Assembly (NCBI RefSeq): GCF_014650715.1
Contig: NZ_BMVM01000004.1
Location: 1 to 64,000 of the forward strand
From: Streptomyces bluensis
GTDB lineage: Bacteria > Actinomycetota > Actinomycetes > Streptomycetales > Streptomycetaceae
Length of the DNA: 64,000 nucleotides
Reading direction: 5' to 3'
Shown here: positions 8,731 to 19,480 of the stretch, one piece after another
Layout of the letters: each line of letters starts with the position of its first letter
How positions within the stretch are numbered: the stretch's first letter is position 1
Made by a program: the position numbers and the translations under genes
The notes under the pieces: generated by a model
What the model was told of the DNA's origin: nothing
Seen by the model: only the letters and a program-made list of their open reading frames with translations
The model's database searches: none

Positions 8731-9540
8731 TCAATGTGCGTGGGTGAGGGATTTCCTGGCCACCGGGAAGTCGAAGTAGGTGTCCGGGTACGATTCCGGT
8801 TTGTAGGTGAAATGCCACCATTCCTCGGGCAGGTTCACGAATCCGAGGGCTTCCAGAGTGCCTTTCAGGAGTTGCCTGTTGGTGCGCTGCTGGCCGGTGA
8901 TCCGTGGGTCGTCCGTGTGAGAGCGCGTGTCGAAGCAGTCGTAGCCCGTGCCCATGTCCACGGAGTTGTCGGGAAAACGCTCACTTCGCGGTGCGTAACA
9001 GGGCACCAGGGGCTCTCCGGGAATGTACGGACGGGTCGGCCCGGCGGGGAGTTTCACGAGTGTGAGGTCCACCGTCGAGCCTCGGCTGTGGCCGGACTTC
9101 TCCGCGATGTAGCCGTCGGTGAACAGGCGGGTCTTGTCGACTTGGGGGTAGAACTCGGTTTTCATCCGCTGATCGCCGAGGTCCTTGGCCCAGCGGACGA
9201 AGTGGTCGACGGCGCGCTGGGGGCGGTAGCAGTCGTACACCTTGAGCGTGTAGCCCTGCTTCAGGAGCTTCACCTGGGCCTTGTGGAGGGCTTCGGCGGC
9301 GGGGCGGGTGAGGATGCACAGCGGCTGCTTGTAGCCGGTTATGCGGTCGCCCACGAAGTTGTGCCGGGTGAAGTAGCGGATGTCCTGGAGGATGGTCGGG
9401 TCGATGGTTCTGAGGGCGACGAAGGCCTCGGGGGCCTTGGGTTCGGGTGTCGCCCGGGCCGGTGTGGCGGTCAGAGTCAGGGCGAGCAGGGACGTGGCAG
9501 CGACGAGCAGGGGGCGCAGACGTGGCGTGAGTCTCCTCAT
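8731..9540 (-). CDS. Secreted D-alanyl-D-alanine dipeptidase (VanX-like, peptidase M15D)
   Basis: A 269-residue exported zinc dipeptidase. The start at 9540 gives a typical signal peptide: basic MRRLTPRLRP, a hydrophobic stretch to about residue 26, and cleavage near TPARA. The mature part has the M15D landmarks: substrate-binding YRP (DCYRPQRAVDHF), zinc ligands His and Asp in SGHSRGSTVDLTL, and catalytic Glu plus third zinc His in EEWWHFTY. There is no vanH or vanA ligase nearby and the enzyme is exported, so peptidoglycan peptide turnover or nutrient use is likelier than vancomycin resistance. The gene is divergent from the DUF35/thiolase pair across about 400 bases. Confidence 0.92.
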   Translation of the reverse strand: MRRLTPRLRPLLVAATSLLALTLTATPARATPEPKAPEAFVALRTIDPTILQDIRYFTRHNFVGDRITGYKQPLCILTRPAAEALHKAQVKLLKQGYTLKVYDCYRPQRAVDHFVRWAKDLGDQRMKTEFYPQVDKTRLFTDGYIAEKSGHSRGSTVDLTLVKLPAGPTRPYIPGEPLVPCYAPRSERFPDNSVDMGTGYDCFDTRSHTDDPRITGQQRTNRQLLKGTLEALGFVNLPEEWWHFTYKPESYPDTYFDFPVARKSLTHAH

Positions 9541-9896
9541 GGCCCTTCCATGTACCAGTCGGCGGGGTTTTCCGACAGATGGCCGTGCGCGGAGGGCGCA
9601 CGCTCGTTGCGTGCGCGGGACGGGCGTGTGCTCCCGGGGTGGTACCGCCCTGTGGGACGAGTCGGCGGGTGCTGGTGGACCGGGACGACCCGCCCACGGT
9701 CCTGCGGCCGGACACGGTACGTGCGTACTCGGTCTCTGAGCCGTCGCCTCAGTCGCAGCGCGATACGGACCGCATGGAGGGGCGGCCGGAACCACCCCCG
9801 TGGGCCCCGGACGCCCCCGCCGATACTCCGACGCCAATGGGGTGCGTTTGGTTCACTGTGACGCCCTGCCGAATTGTGGTTGCCCGTGGCACACTT

Positions 9897-9911
9897 CTGA
9901 CGTCCCGTCAG
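9897..9911. promoter_or_regulatory. Inverted repeat operator upstream of the DUF35/thiolase pair
   Basis: CTGACGTCCCGTCAG is a perfect six-base inverted repeat with a three-base spacer, 33 bases before the start of the DUF35 gene, where a promoter-proximal repressor would bind. Palindromes of the TGACG-N3-CGTCA kind are typical of TetR-family regulators of acyl-CoA and steroid genes, from memory of the group. No regulator gene is adjacent. Nothing else stands out in 9541-9944. Confidence 0.6.
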
Positions 9912-9944
9912 CTTTTCTGCAGATCGCTTTGCCGGGGAGGGGCT

Positions 9945-10400
9945 ATGGCCCGTACACGCACGCCCGTGGTCACGGGATGGTTCACCGGGGAGGGTGACGC
10001 CTTCCGGCTCCTCGGCACGCGCTGCTCGGCGTGCGCCTCGGTCTTCTTCCCGCGCGAGGACGCCCGCTGCCGCAATCCGGAGTGCGGTGGGAGCGAGTTG
10101 GAGGAGGTGCCGCTCTCGCAGCGCGGGCGCGTGTGGTCCTACACGGACGGGCGGTACCGTCCTCCGTCACCCTACGTGTCCGATCCGGAACTTCCGTGGG
10201 AACCTCGCACGTTGGTCGCTGTAGAACTGGCCGCCGAGCGCCTCGTGGTGCTCGGGCAGGCGGTTCCCGGAGTCACGGTCGCCGATCTGGCGGTGGGCAT
10301 GGAGGTGGAGGTCGTCGCGGGCGTACTCAGTGAAGACGCGGAGACGACTTGGACGACGTGGCACTGGCGGCCGACAGGGACGCAGGGGGTGACGGCATGA
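9945..10400 (+). CDS. DUF35 OB-fold/zinc-ribbon acyl-CoA-associated protein
   Basis: A 151-residue protein with the DUF35 layout: an N-terminal helix (VTGWFTGEGDAFRLLGTRC), a rubredoxin-like zinc ribbon at about residues 26-50 (two CxxC-like pairs, CSAC and CRNPEC), then an OB-fold C-terminal domain. Such proteins bind the CoA part of substrates and form complexes with thiolase-like or hydratase partners, as ChsH2 does with Ltp2 in mycobacterial sterol side-chain degradation. The ATG at 9945 follows GGGGAGG. The stop overlaps the start of the thiolase-like gene (ATGA), so the two products are probably made together and form a complex. Confidence 0.88.
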   Translation: MARTRTPVVTGWFTGEGDAFRLLGTRCSACASVFFPREDARCRNPECGGSELEEVPLSQRGRVWSYTDGRYRPPSPYVSDPELPWEPRTLVAVELAAERLVVLGQAVPGVTVADLAVGMEVEVVAGVLSEDAETTWTTWHWRPTGTQGVTA

Positions 10401-11587
10401 CGGGTGATGTGGCGGTCCTCGGCGTGGGCATGCACCCGTGGGGCAAATGGGGCAGGAGTTTCGTCGAGTACGGGACGGCGGCCGCACGTGCGGCCCTTGC
10501 CGACGCGCGAGTCGACTGGCGGGACATCGGCTCGATCGTCGGCGCGGACACGGTGCGTGGCGGTTATCCGGGGTACGTGGCGGGGGCGACGTTCGCGAAG
10601 GCGCTGGGCTGGCAGGGGGCCCGCGTCACGAGCGTGTACGCGGCGTGCGCGTCCGGGGCGCAGGCGGTCGCCACGGCACGGGCGCAGATCCTCTCGGGAC
10701 TCGCGGACGTCGTCCTGGTGGTGGGAGCCGACGCCGCGCCCAAGGGGTTCTTCCGGCCGGCGGGCGGGGACCGGCCCGACGATCCCGACTGGCTGCGCTT
10801 CCGGGTTCTGGGAGCGACGAACCCGACGTACTTCGGGCTGTACGCGCGCCGGCGCATGGCGGTGCACGGGGACACGGTGGACGACTTCGCGCAGGTCAAG
10901 GTGAAGAACGCCGCCTTGGGGACGCTGAATCCGTACGCCCGCTACCGCAAGCGGGTCACAGCCGAGGAGGTCGCCGCCTCCGCGGTGGTCGCCGATCCGC
11001 TGCGGCTGCTCGACATCTGCGCGACCTCGGACGGCGGAGCGGCGCTGGTGCTGTCCAGCATGGAGTTCGCCCGGCGTCACGGGGCGGCCGAAGCCGTACG
11101 GATCCGGGCGGTGTCCACGGTGACGCCGCGCTACCCCACCACGGTGCTGGACCTGCCGGACATCGCAACGGACTCGGCGGTGGCGGTGGAGCCCGCCCCC
11201 GAGACCTTCCGAGCGTCCATCGCGCGCGCGGCCTACGAGGAAGCGGGGCTCGGGCCAGAGGACCTGTCGCTCGCCGAGGTGTACGACCTGTCCACGGCAC
11301 TGGAGCTGCAGTGGTACGAGGACCTCGGCCTGTGCGGTGCGGGCGAGGCGGCGAAGCTGCTGTGGGAGGGGGCGACGGCCCCGGGCGGGCGCATACCGGT
11401 GAACGCCAGTGGCGGGCTGGCCTCGTTCGGAGAGGCGGTTCCGGCGCAGGCGATCGCCCAGGTGTGTGAGCTGACCTGGCAGTTGCGGGGCGACGCGGGT
11501 GACCGGCAGATCGAGGGTGCGCGGGTGGGGATCACCGCGAACCAGGGACTGTTCGGGCACGGGTCGTCGGTGATCGCGGTGCGGTGA
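10397..11587 (+). CDS. Thiolase-like lipid-transfer protein (possible acyl-CoA aldolase partner of DUF35)
   Basis: A 396-residue thiolase-fold protein, translationally coupled to the DUF35 gene by an ATGA overlap. The N-terminal nucleophile region is kept (VYAACASG, Cys84), but the C-terminal thiolase signatures are altered. Where classical thiolases have GGxxxxGHPxGATG, this protein reads SGGLASFGEAVPAQAIAQ, with no histidine, and the final CxG motif is replaced by TANQGLFGHGSS. Classical Claisen chemistry is therefore doubtful. Ltp2-type proteins with a DUF35 partner catalyse retro-aldol cleavage of CoA thioesters, which is a better guess here. The physiological substrate is unknown; no other sterol or beta-oxidation genes lie beside it. 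Confidence 0.85.
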   Translation: MTGDVAVLGVGMHPWGKWGRSFVEYGTAAARAALADARVDWRDIGSIVGADTVRGGYPGYVAGATFAKALGWQGARVTSVYAACASGAQAVATARAQILSGLADVVLVVGADAAPKGFFRPAGGDRPDDPDWLRFRVLGATNPTYFGLYARRRMAVHGDTVDDFAQVKVKNAALGTLNPYARYRKRVTAEEVAASAVVADPLRLLDICATSDGGAALVLSSMEFARRHGAAEAVRIRAVSTVTPRYPTTVLDLPDIATDSAVAVEPAPETFRASIARAAYEEAGLGPEDLSLAEVYDLSTALELQWYEDLGLCGAGEAAKLLWEGATAPGGRIPVNASGGLASFGEAVPAQAIAQVCELTWQLRGDAGDRQIEGARVGITANQGLFGHGSSVIAVR

Positions 11588-11969
11588 CCTTTGCGGCGGT
11601 GGGCGCTCTCTCCGATTCGCCTTCCAGCCGGTGGTCAACCTGACGACCATAGGGGTCGCGGCACTGGAGAGTCCTCATCCCCACACCAACCGTTGCCGTC
11701 CGCGACCTTGACGCTCCCTGGGCACCGGTGAACACTTCCGGGTGTCAGTCGGCATCGCCGCTTTCGAGTGACTTTGTGCACTGCGCCGCTCGGGCACCCT
11801 GCCTGCGTAACGGGCCCTCCCCCACGGGCGATTCGGCTGCGACGGACGCTCGTCATGGACGCCGGGCGGGGTGCGGAACCCTCCCCGCCTTCGGCGGACG
11901 TAGCCATGGGAAACGCACCCTGCACACAGGGCCGGGGGCGATCACCCGGCCCAGGGCCAAGGAGCCGCC
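11588..11969 (+). promoter_or_regulatory. Upstream region of glpF, no gene
   Basis: This stretch of 382 bases has no supportable gene. It ends in a good ribosome binding site (AAGGAG, six bases before glpF). A small inverted repeat, CGACC-N5-GGTCG, lies near 11643-11657. In other streptomycetes gylR, an IclR-type regulator, precedes the glycerol genes; no gylR is present here, so the glycerol genes must be controlled in trans. Confidence 0.4.
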
Positions 11970-12707
11970 ATGAGCAACGGAGACATATTCGTCGGCGAAG
12001 TCATAGGTACGGCGATCCTGATCCTCTTCGGCGCCGGTGTGTGCGCCGCTGTCAGTCTCAGATACTCGAAGGCGAGGGCTTCTGGCTGGGTCGTCATCGC
12101 GTTCGGTTGGGGCTTCGGCGTGCTGGCCGGGGCGTACACCGCCGCTCCCCTGTCGGGCGGCCATCTCAACCCGGCCGTCACCATCGGCATCGCCGTGGAC
12201 ACCGGCACGTGGGACACCGTCTGGGTGTATGTGCTGGGGCAGATGGTCGGCGCGATGCTGGGCGCGGTTCTCGCATACCTGGTCTACCTCGCGCAGTTCC
12301 AGGCCAACGTCCCCAAGGTGGGCTCGGCGGACGAGCCGATGCCGACCCTCGGCATCTTCTCCACCATCCCGGAGATCCGGAACCCGGTCGCCAACATCGT
12401 CACGGAGACCATCGCCACGACCGCGCTCGTCCTGCCTGTCCTCGCTTTCGGACTCACCAAGGGTCTCGGGGAGTCCGGCACCCAGGCGCTGATCGTGTCC
12501 CTGCTGGTCGTCGGGATCGGTCTGTCGCTCGGTGGGCCGACCGGCTACGCGATCAATCCGGCGCGTGACCTCGGCCCGCGCATCGTGCACACCTTCCTGC
12601 CGATCCCCAACAAGGGCACCTCCGACTGGGGTTACGCCTGGGTCCCGGTCGTCGGCCCGCTGCTCGGAGGGGCGCTCGCGGGCCTCATCTACAACGCAGC
12701 CTTCTGA
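11970..12707 (+). CDS. glpF: Glycerol facilitator (aquaglyceroporin)
   Basis: A 245-residue integral membrane channel of the MIP family that lets glycerol enter by diffusion. Six membrane helices and the two half-helices with NPA boxes are visible: HLNPAVT (residues 66-72) and [11 protein letters not shown] (about 200). The aspartate after the second NPA box (NPARD) is the mark of glycerol facilitators as opposed to water-only aquaporins. ATG with AAGGAG upstream. glpK follows 40 bases downstream, so entering glycerol is trapped as glycerol 3-phosphate. No glpD is present next to the pair. Confidence 0.93.
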   Translation: MSNGDIFVGEVIGTAILILFGAGVCAAVSLRYSKARASGWVVIAFGWGFGVLAGAYTAAPLSGGHLNPAVTIGIAVDTGTWDTVWVYVLGQMVGAMLGAVLAYLVYLAQFQANVPKVGSADEPMPTLGIFSTIPEIRNPVANIVTETIATTALVLPVLAFGLTKGLGESGTQALIVSLLVVGIGLSLGGPTGYAINPARDLGPRIVHTFLPIPNKGTSDWGYAWVPVVGPLLGGALAGLIYNAAF

Positions 12708-12711
12708 GTAT

Positions 12712-12738
12712 CTGACGTAACTCACGTAACTGACGTAA
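12712..12738 (+). repeat. Three tandem 9-mers between glpF and glpK
   Basis: CTGACGTAA, CTCACGTAA and CTGACGTAA follow each other without a gap at 12712-12738, five bases after the glpF stop. The ribosome binding site of glpK (AAGGGG) begins within the last copy. They may be operator half-sites or may have arisen by slippage. Confidence 0.75.
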
Positions 12739-12747
12739 GGGGACGTC

Positions 12748-14268
<1,521 letters not shown>

Positions 14269-14338
14269 CATCGCAGTCCACGCGCGCGTGCCGCTCATGC
14301 ACGTCCGCATGAGGGCCCGTATGCGCGTGCCTCGGGCC

Positions 14339-14376
14339 CACGGCCCGTACCCCGGTCGGCGGGGGTACGGGCCGTG
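14339..14376. terminator. Bidirectional hairpin terminator between glpK and cvnD
   Basis: A perfect 15-base inverted repeat, CACGGCCCGTACCCC at 14339-14353 and its complement at 14362-14376, with an eight-base loop. It lies between the converging glpK and cvnD stops. Confidence 0.9.
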
Positions 14377-14391
14377 CTCGTCCGTCGGGCG

Positions 14392-14997
14392 TCAGGTCGT
14401 CACGCTCGGGCGGTGGTCGGCCGCGTGGGTCATCGCGTGCCGTACAACAGCGACGAGGACGTCCTTGACGGATTCCCGCTCACGTGCGTCGCACTGCACG
14501 ACGGGTACGCCGGGGTCGAGATCGAGGGCCTGGCGGACCGCCTCGGCGGGGTAACGCACGGCGCCGTCGAAGCAGTTGACGCCGATCACGAACGGGATGG
14601 AGCGCCGCTCGAAGTAGTCGACGGCGGCGAAGCAGTCCTCCAGGCGACGGGTGTCGGCGAGCACGATGGCGCCCAGGGCACCCGTGGCGAGTTCGTCCCA
14701 CAGGAACCAGAAGCGGTCCTGGCCGGGTGTCCCGAAGAGGTACAGCACCAGGTCCTCGCGGAACGTGATGCGCCCGAAGTCCATCGCGACGGTGGTGGTG
14801 CGCTTCCCTTCCACACCTCTGGTGTCATCAATCGGGCGGCCTGCCTCGGTGAGTACCTCCTCGGTCCTCAGCGGTTTGATCTCGCTGACCGCGCCGACGC
14901 AGGTCGTCTTGCCCACGCCGAAACCGCCGGCCACCAGGATCTTGAGCGTGACGGGCTCGACCGGGGACTTGCCGCGCTCAGAACGCCCGAAGATCAT
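14392..14997 (-). CDS. cvnD: Conservon GTP-binding protein CvnD
   Basis: A 201-residue small GTPase-like protein of the MglA-like/CvnD family, the switch component of Streptomyces conservons, which act as membrane-associated G-protein-like complexes. The P-loop is GGFGVGKT (about residues 24-31), followed by the switch region [12 protein letters not shown] and the G3-like motif [13 protein letters not shown] near residue 150 stands in the N/TKxD position. I chose the ATG at 14997 ([11 protein letters not shown]) because AGGAAGAGAG precedes it and CvnD proteins usually start this way; a GTG ten codons upstream is an alternative. Unusually, its start lies inside the 3' end of the 5-oxoprolinase gene, not at the end of cvnC. 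Confidence 0.92.
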   Translation of the reverse strand: MIFGRSERGKSPVEPVTLKILVAGGFGVGKTTCVGAVSEIKPLRTEEVLTEAGRPIDDTRGVEGKRTTTVAMDFGRITFREDLVLYLFGTPGQDRFWFLWDELATGALGAIVLADTRRLEDCFAAVDYFERRSIPFVIGVNCFDGAVRYPAEAVRQALDLDPGVPVVQCDARERESVKDVLVAVVRHAMTHAADHRPSVTT

Positions 14998-17900
14998 CGG
15001 TCTCTCTTCCTGCTGGTTCTTGGTCACGCGGCGGTGGCCCATAGCCTCCGCCGCCGGGGGTTTCGATGACTAGTACGTCGCCGGGGCCGACTTCCGCCGA
15101 ATCACTTCCGCCGAGTTGTACGACGGCCCCGTCGGCGCGCTCCACCCGGTTGGTTCCCAGGGCTCCGGGTGCGCCGCCGGCCATGCCGTAGGGCGGGATC
15201 CTGCGGTGCTGCGAGAGCGTGGAGACCGTCATGGGCTCGTGGAACCGGATGCGGCGTACGGCACCGTCCCCGCCCCGCCAGCGTCCGGAGCCGCCGCTGC
15301 CGCGCCGTACCGAGAACTCGTCGAGCCGAACGGGCAGACGCCACTCCAGGACCTCGGGGTCGGTGAGGCGGGAGTTGGTCATGTGGGTCTGAACAACTGG
15401 CGCGCCAGGGAAGCCGTCGCCCGCGCCGGACCCGGAGGCGACGGTCTCATAGTACTGGTGCCGCTCGTTGCCGAAGGTGACGTTGTTCATCGTCCCGGAT
15501 CCTTCGGCCTGGACACCCAGGGCGGCGTACAGGGCGCCGGTGATGGCCTGCGAGGTCTCCACGTTGCCCGCGACGACCGCGGCCGGGGACTCGGGCGCGA
15601 GCATCGAGCCGGGCGGGACGACGATGTCGAGAGGGCGCAGACAGCCGTCGTTGAGCGGGATGTCGTCGGCGACCAGGGTGCGGAAGACGTACAGAACGGC
15701 AGCGTTCACCACCGAGAGGGGTGCGTTGAAGTTGGTGGTGAGCTGCGGGGAGGTGCCCGTGAAGTCGACTGCCGCAGAGCGCTTTTCGCGGTCCACGCGC
15801 ACGCGTACCCGGATGACGGCCCCCGAGTCGGTTTCGTAGGCGTAGGCACCGTCGTCCAGGGCGTCGATGACGCGCCGTACGGCTTCTTCCGCATTGTCCT
15901 GGACGTGTTTCATGTAGGCCTGCACGACGTCGAGGCCGAAGTCCTCGATCATGCGGGCGACCTCGTCGACGCCCTTCTGGTTCGCGGCGATCTGGGCGCG
16001 CAGGTCGGCGAGGTTGGTCCTGGGGTTGCGGGAGGGGTACGGGGCATCGCTGAGCAGGCGGAGGGTCTCCTCCTCGCGGAAGCGGCCTGCCTCGGCGAGC
16101 AGCCAGTTGTCGAAGAGGATGCCCTCCTCCTCGATGGTGTGGCTGCTCGCGGGCATGGAGCCGGGCTGGATGCCGCCGATCTCGGCATGGTGGCCGCGCG
16201 AGGCCACGTAGAACAGGATCCGGTCACCCTCTGTGTCGAAGACCGGGGTGATCACGGTGACGTCGGGAAGGTGAGTGCCGCCATGGTAGGGGTCGTTGAC
16301 GGCGTACGTGTCACCCTTGCGCATGTTGTCGCCGCGGCGCCGGATGACCTCCTTGACGCTGGTGCCCATCGAGCCCAGGTGCACGGGAATGTGGGGGGCG
16401 TTGGCGACCAGGTTGCCGTCGGGGTCGAAGAGGGCGCAGGAGAAGTCCAGGCGCTCCTTGATGTTGACCGACTGAGCAGTGGATTCGAGGCGGGCGCCCA
16501 TCTGCTCGGCGATGGACATGAAGAGGTTGTTGAAGACCTCAAGCAGAACGGGGTCGACTTTCGTGTCGAGATCGGAACTCTCCGTAACCGCCGCGCGTTC
16601 CATGACCAAGTGGCCGTCGCCGGTGACGGCCGCCTGCCAGCCGTCGTCCACGACCGTGGTGGCGTTGGCCTCGGTGATGATCGCGGGTCCGGTGACGGTC
16701 TCGCCGGGCGGGAGCTGCTCGCGGCGGTGCAGGGGCACGTCGCGCCAGGTGCCGCCCGTGTGGAGGCTGACGGTCTCGGGGGCCGTGGGACGGGGTGCGG
16801 TGGTGGGGCCCTCATAGGCGGCGAGGGCGGAGAGATCGGGGGGTTCGGTGATGCCGGTGGCTTCCACGGACAGGGCTTCGACGACGACGGGGCGGTCGAG
16901 GGTGAAGGAGTACGTGGCGCGATGACGTTCTTCGAAGGCGTGCCGCATGGCGGCGGGCTGCGCGAGCTCGACGGTGAGGGCCGTGTCGGTGCCGTCGTAG
17001 CGGAGCTGGGCGCGGCGCGTGACACGGATGCGGTCCTCGGGGACGTCCTCGGCGAGGAGTTCGGCGCGGGCGGCGCCCTCCAGGTCGGCGGCGGTCCGCA
17101 GGACGCCGGGCATCGCGGCGGGCTCCAGGAGGGCCTCGACGGACTGTTCGCGCATGGCCGTGGTGTCGGCGAGGCCGATGCCGAGCGCCGAGAGCACACC
17201 GGCCATGGGCGGGACGAGGACGGTCCGGATGCCGAGCAAGTCGGCGACCAAGCAGGCGTGCTGGCCGCCTGCACCACCGAAGGTGGTCAGGGCGTACCGG
17301 GTGACGTCGTGGCCCTTCTGGACCGAGATCCGCTTCACGGCGCCTGCGATGTTGGCGACGGCGATGTGCAGGTAGCCCTCGGCCACCTGCTCGGGGGTGC
17401 GGTCGTCGCCGGTTCGGTCGCGGATCTCACGCGCGAGGACGGCGAACCGGTCGCGGACGAGCGCGTCGTCGAGGGGCTGGTCGCCGTCGGCGCCGAACAC
17501 GCGCGGGAAGTGGCCGGGCTGGATGCGGCCGAGCATGACGTTGGCGTCAGTGACGGTGAGCGGGCCGCCGCCTCGGTAGCAGGCGGGTCCCGGGTCCGCG
17601 CCCGCCGAGTCCGGCCCCACACGGTAGCGGGAGCCGTCGAAGTGGAGGATCGAGCCGCCGCCCGCCGCGACGGTGTGGATGTCCAGCATGGGCGCGCGCA
17701 GCCGGACCCCGGCGATCTGCGTGGTGAAGACGCGTTCGTACTCACCCGCGAAGTGCGAGACGTCCGTGGACGTGCCGCCCATGTCGAAGCCGATGACGCG
17801 GTCGAAGCCGGCGAGCTGCGACATGCGGGCCATGCCGACGATGCCGCCCGCGGGCCCGGAGAGGATGGCGTCCTTGCCGCGGAACTGTCCGGCTTCGGCG

Positions 17901-18610
17901 AGCCCGCCGTTGGACTGCATGAACATCAGCCGCACGCCCCGGAGTTCGTCGGCGACGTGCTGGACGTAGCGGCGCAGTACGGGCGACAGGTAGGCGTCGA
18001 CGACGGCCGTGTCCCCGCGCGGGACGAGCTTCATCAGGGGGCTGACCTCGCTGGAGAGGGAGATCTGCGGGAAGCCCGTGCTCCGGGCCAGCTCGCCGAT
18101 GGCCTGTTCGTGGGCCGGGTGGAGGTGGCTGTGCATGCAGACCACGGCGACGGCGCGGATCCCGTCGTCGTACGCCTCTCTGAGGGGTCCCGCGAGCGCG
18201 TCCAGGTCGGGGGCCTGGAGCACGGTGCCGTCGGCGGCGATGCGTTCGTCGACCTCGACGACGCGTTCGTACAGCAGCTCGGGAAGCTCGATGTGGCGGG
18301 CGAAGATGCGGGGACGGTTCTGGTAGGCGATGCGCAGGGCGTCGCGGAAGCCACGGGTGATGACGAGGAGGGTGCGTTCGCCCTTGCGTTCCAGGAGGGC
18401 GTTGGTGGCGACCGTGGTGCCCATGCGGACGGCGTCGACGGGGTCCCGGGAGCCGTCGAGGAGTTCACGGACACCCGCGACGGCGGCGTCGGCGTACCGC
18501 GCGGGATTGTCGGAGAGGAGCTTGTGGGTGAGCAGGCGGCCGTCCGGGCGACGCGCGACGATGTCGGTGAAGGTGCCGCCTCGGTCGACCCAGAACTGCC
18601 AGCCCGTCAC
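14978..18610 (-). CDS. 5-oxoprolinase-type hydantoinase (HyuA-HyuB fusion, OPLAH-like)
   Basis: A 1210-residue ATP-dependent amidohydrolase, probably 5-oxoprolinase (5-oxo-L-proline + ATP + water to glutamate) or a hydantoinase. The HyuA half (about 1-680) begins with the actin-like nucleotide motif [16 protein letters not shown] and contains [14 protein letters not shown] and [10 protein letters not shown]. The HyuB half (about 690-1190) starts at [20 protein letters not shown] and contains [13 protein letters not shown] and the glycine-rich [13 protein letters not shown]. The fused arrangement and length match eukaryotic-type OPLAH rather than split hydantoinases. GTG start after GGAGTGGAGAAG. 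It sits between cvnC (24 bases upstream) and cvnD (20-base overlap), an unexpected guest in a conservon. Confidence 0.88.
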   Translation of the reverse strand: MTGWQFWVDRGGTFTDIVARRPDGRLLTHKLLSDNPARYADAAVAGVRELLDGSRDPVDAVRMGTTVATNALLERKGERTLLVITRGFRDALRIAYQNRPRIFARHIELPELLYERVVEVDERIAADGTVLQAPDLDALAGPLREAYDDGIRAVAVVCMHSHLHPAHEQAIGELARSTGFPQISLSSEVSPLMKLVPRGDTAVVDAYLSPVLRRYVQHVADELRGVRLMFMQSNGGLAEAGQFRGKDAILSGPAGGIVGMARMSQLAGFDRVIGFDMGGTSTDVSHFAGEYERVFTTQIAGVRLRAPMLDIHTVAAGGGSILHFDGSRYRVGPDSAGADPGPACYRGGGPLTVTDANVMLGRIQPGHFPRVFGADGDQPLDDALVRDRFAVLAREIRDRTGDDRTPEQVAEGYLHIAVANIAGAVKRISVQKGHDVTRYALTTFGGAGGQHACLVADLLGIRTVLVPPMAGVLSALGIGLADTTAMREQSVEALLEPAAMPGVLRTAADLEGAARAELLAEDVPEDRIRVTRRAQLRYDGTDTALTVELAQPAAMRHAFEERHRATYSFTLDRPVVVEALSVEATGITEPPDLSALAAYEGPTTAPRPTAPETVSLHTGGTWRDVPLHRREQLPPGETVTGPAIITEANATTVVDDGWQAAVTGDGHLVMERAAVTESSDLDTKVDPVLLEVFNNLFMSIAEQMGARLESTAQSVNIKERLDFSCALFDPDGNLVANAPHIPVHLGSMGTSVKEVIRRRGDNMRKGDTYAVNDPYHGGTHLPDVTVITPVFDTEGDRILFYVASRGHHAEIGGIQPGSMPASSHTIEEEGILFDNWLLAEAGRFREEETLRLLSDAPYPSRNPRTNLADLRAQIAANQKGVDEVARMIEDFGLDVVQAYMKHVQDNAEEAVRRVIDALDDGAYAYETDSGAVIRVRVRVDREKRSAAVDFTGTSPQLTTNFNAPLSVVNAAVLYVFRTLVADDIPLNDGCLRPLDIVVPPGSMLAPESPAAVVAGNVETSQAITGALYAALGVQAEGSGTMNNVTFGNERHQYYETVASGSGAGDGFPGAPVVQTHMTNSRLTDPEVLEWRLPVRLDEFSVRRGSGGSGRWRGGDGAVRRIRFHEPMTVSTLSQHRRIPPYGMAGGAPGALGTNRVERADGAVVQLGGSDSAEVGPGDVLVIETPGGGGYGPPPRDQEPAGRETDDLRAF

Positions 18611-18634
18611 TTCTCCACTCCGATTCCGCGCTGC

Positions 18635-19030
18635 TCAGAGCGCCCGGAGGCCGTTGATCACATCGCGGAGAATACTCTCGTCGACCAGCTCCGCAGGGGG
18701 TACGGGGCGTGTCACGTGGACCAGTTCCTCGTCCACGAGATCGCCCACGAGGACGCGTACCACTCCGACGGGCAGATCGAGTTCCGCGGCGAGTTCGGCC
18801 ACCGACTGTGGGGTGTCACGGCAGAGTTCGACGATGTGCACATGCTCAGGGGCCAGCGAGTGGTCCGCCTCCTGGTCGTCCGCCCTGGTTTCCGCCACGA
18901 CCACCGCGATGAGGTCGAGACGGTGCTGGACCGCGTGGCTGGTGCGGCCCCGCGTCATGGCGTACGGACGGACCACGGGTCCGGCCTCGTCGTCGAACCA
19001 GTGGCTTCTTCCCTGACCGTCTCCGTTCAT
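18635..19030 (-). CDS. cvnC: Conservon protein CvnC (DUF742)
   Basis: A 131-residue DUF742 protein, the third conservon component. It begins with the family's SHWFDDEAGPVVRPYAMTRGR motif region and carries a winged-helix-like segment (VAELAAELDLPVGVVRVLVGDL) at about residues 75-100. It ends in the typical ILRDVINGLRAL tail, where cvnD usually follows or overlaps. Here the 5-oxoprolinase gene comes next after 24 bases. It starts 18 bases after the cvnB stop. Confidence 0.92.
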   Translation of the reverse strand: MNGDGQGRSHWFDDEAGPVVRPYAMTRGRTSHAVQHRLDLIAVVVAETRADDQEADHSLAPEHVHIVELCRDTPQSVAELAAELDLPVGVVRVLVGDLVDEELVHVTRPVPPAELVDESILRDVINGLRAL

Positions 19031-19048
19031 GACATCCCACTACCCGCC

Positions 19049-19480
19049 CTAGGGCGCATCGGTGCGCGGTGCGGCACCCAGATGTACACCGACGCGCTTC
19101 ACGAGGAGCGTCATTTCGTACGCGATCTGCCCGATGTCCGCGTCGGCGTCCGCGAGGACGGCGAGACAGCTGCCGTCGCCGGCGGCCGTGACGAACAGGA
19201 AGGCGTCGTCGAGCTCGACGACGGTCTGCCGGACGTTGCCCGCCTCGAAGTGGCGGCCGACGCCCTTGGCCAAACTGTGGAAGCCCGAGGACACGGCGGC
19301 CAGGTGCTCGCTGTCCTCGCGGGTCAGGTCCTTGGAGACGCCGGTGGGCAGCCCGTCGCTGGAGAGCACGAGTGCCTTGCGGATGCTGCCGACACGCTCC
19401 ACGAGATCGTCGAGGAGCCAGTTCAGCTCCTTCGACTGCGAGCCGGCGGCGGTGGGCCCTGGGCCCTGCGGTGCGGTCAT
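19049..19480 (-). CDS. cvnB: Conservon roadblock/LC7 protein CvnB
   Basis: A 143-residue roadblock/LC7 (MglB-like) protein, expected to act on the CvnD GTPase. The fold's signature is visible in ELNWLLDDLVERV followed by KALVLSSDGLPTG (about residues 18-48), then AVLADADADIGQIAYEMTLLV. Its ATG overlaps the stop of cvnA (ATGA), so the two are translationally coupled. Confidence 0.94.
   Translation of the reverse strand: MTAPQGPGPTAAGSQSKELNWLLDDLVERVGSIRKALVLSSDGLPTGVSKDLTREDSEHLAAVSSGFHSLAKGVGRHFEAGNVRQTVVELDDAFLFVTAAGDGSCLAVLADADADIGQIAYEMTLLVKRVGVHLGAAPRTDAP

Noticed and set aside
8731..9540. Glycopeptide (vancomycin) resistance gene vanX
   Set aside because: The protein has a signal peptide and no vanH or vanA neighbours. 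Resistance VanX enzymes are cytoplasmic and part of vanHAX, so a cell-wall turnover or nutritional dipeptidase is the better call.
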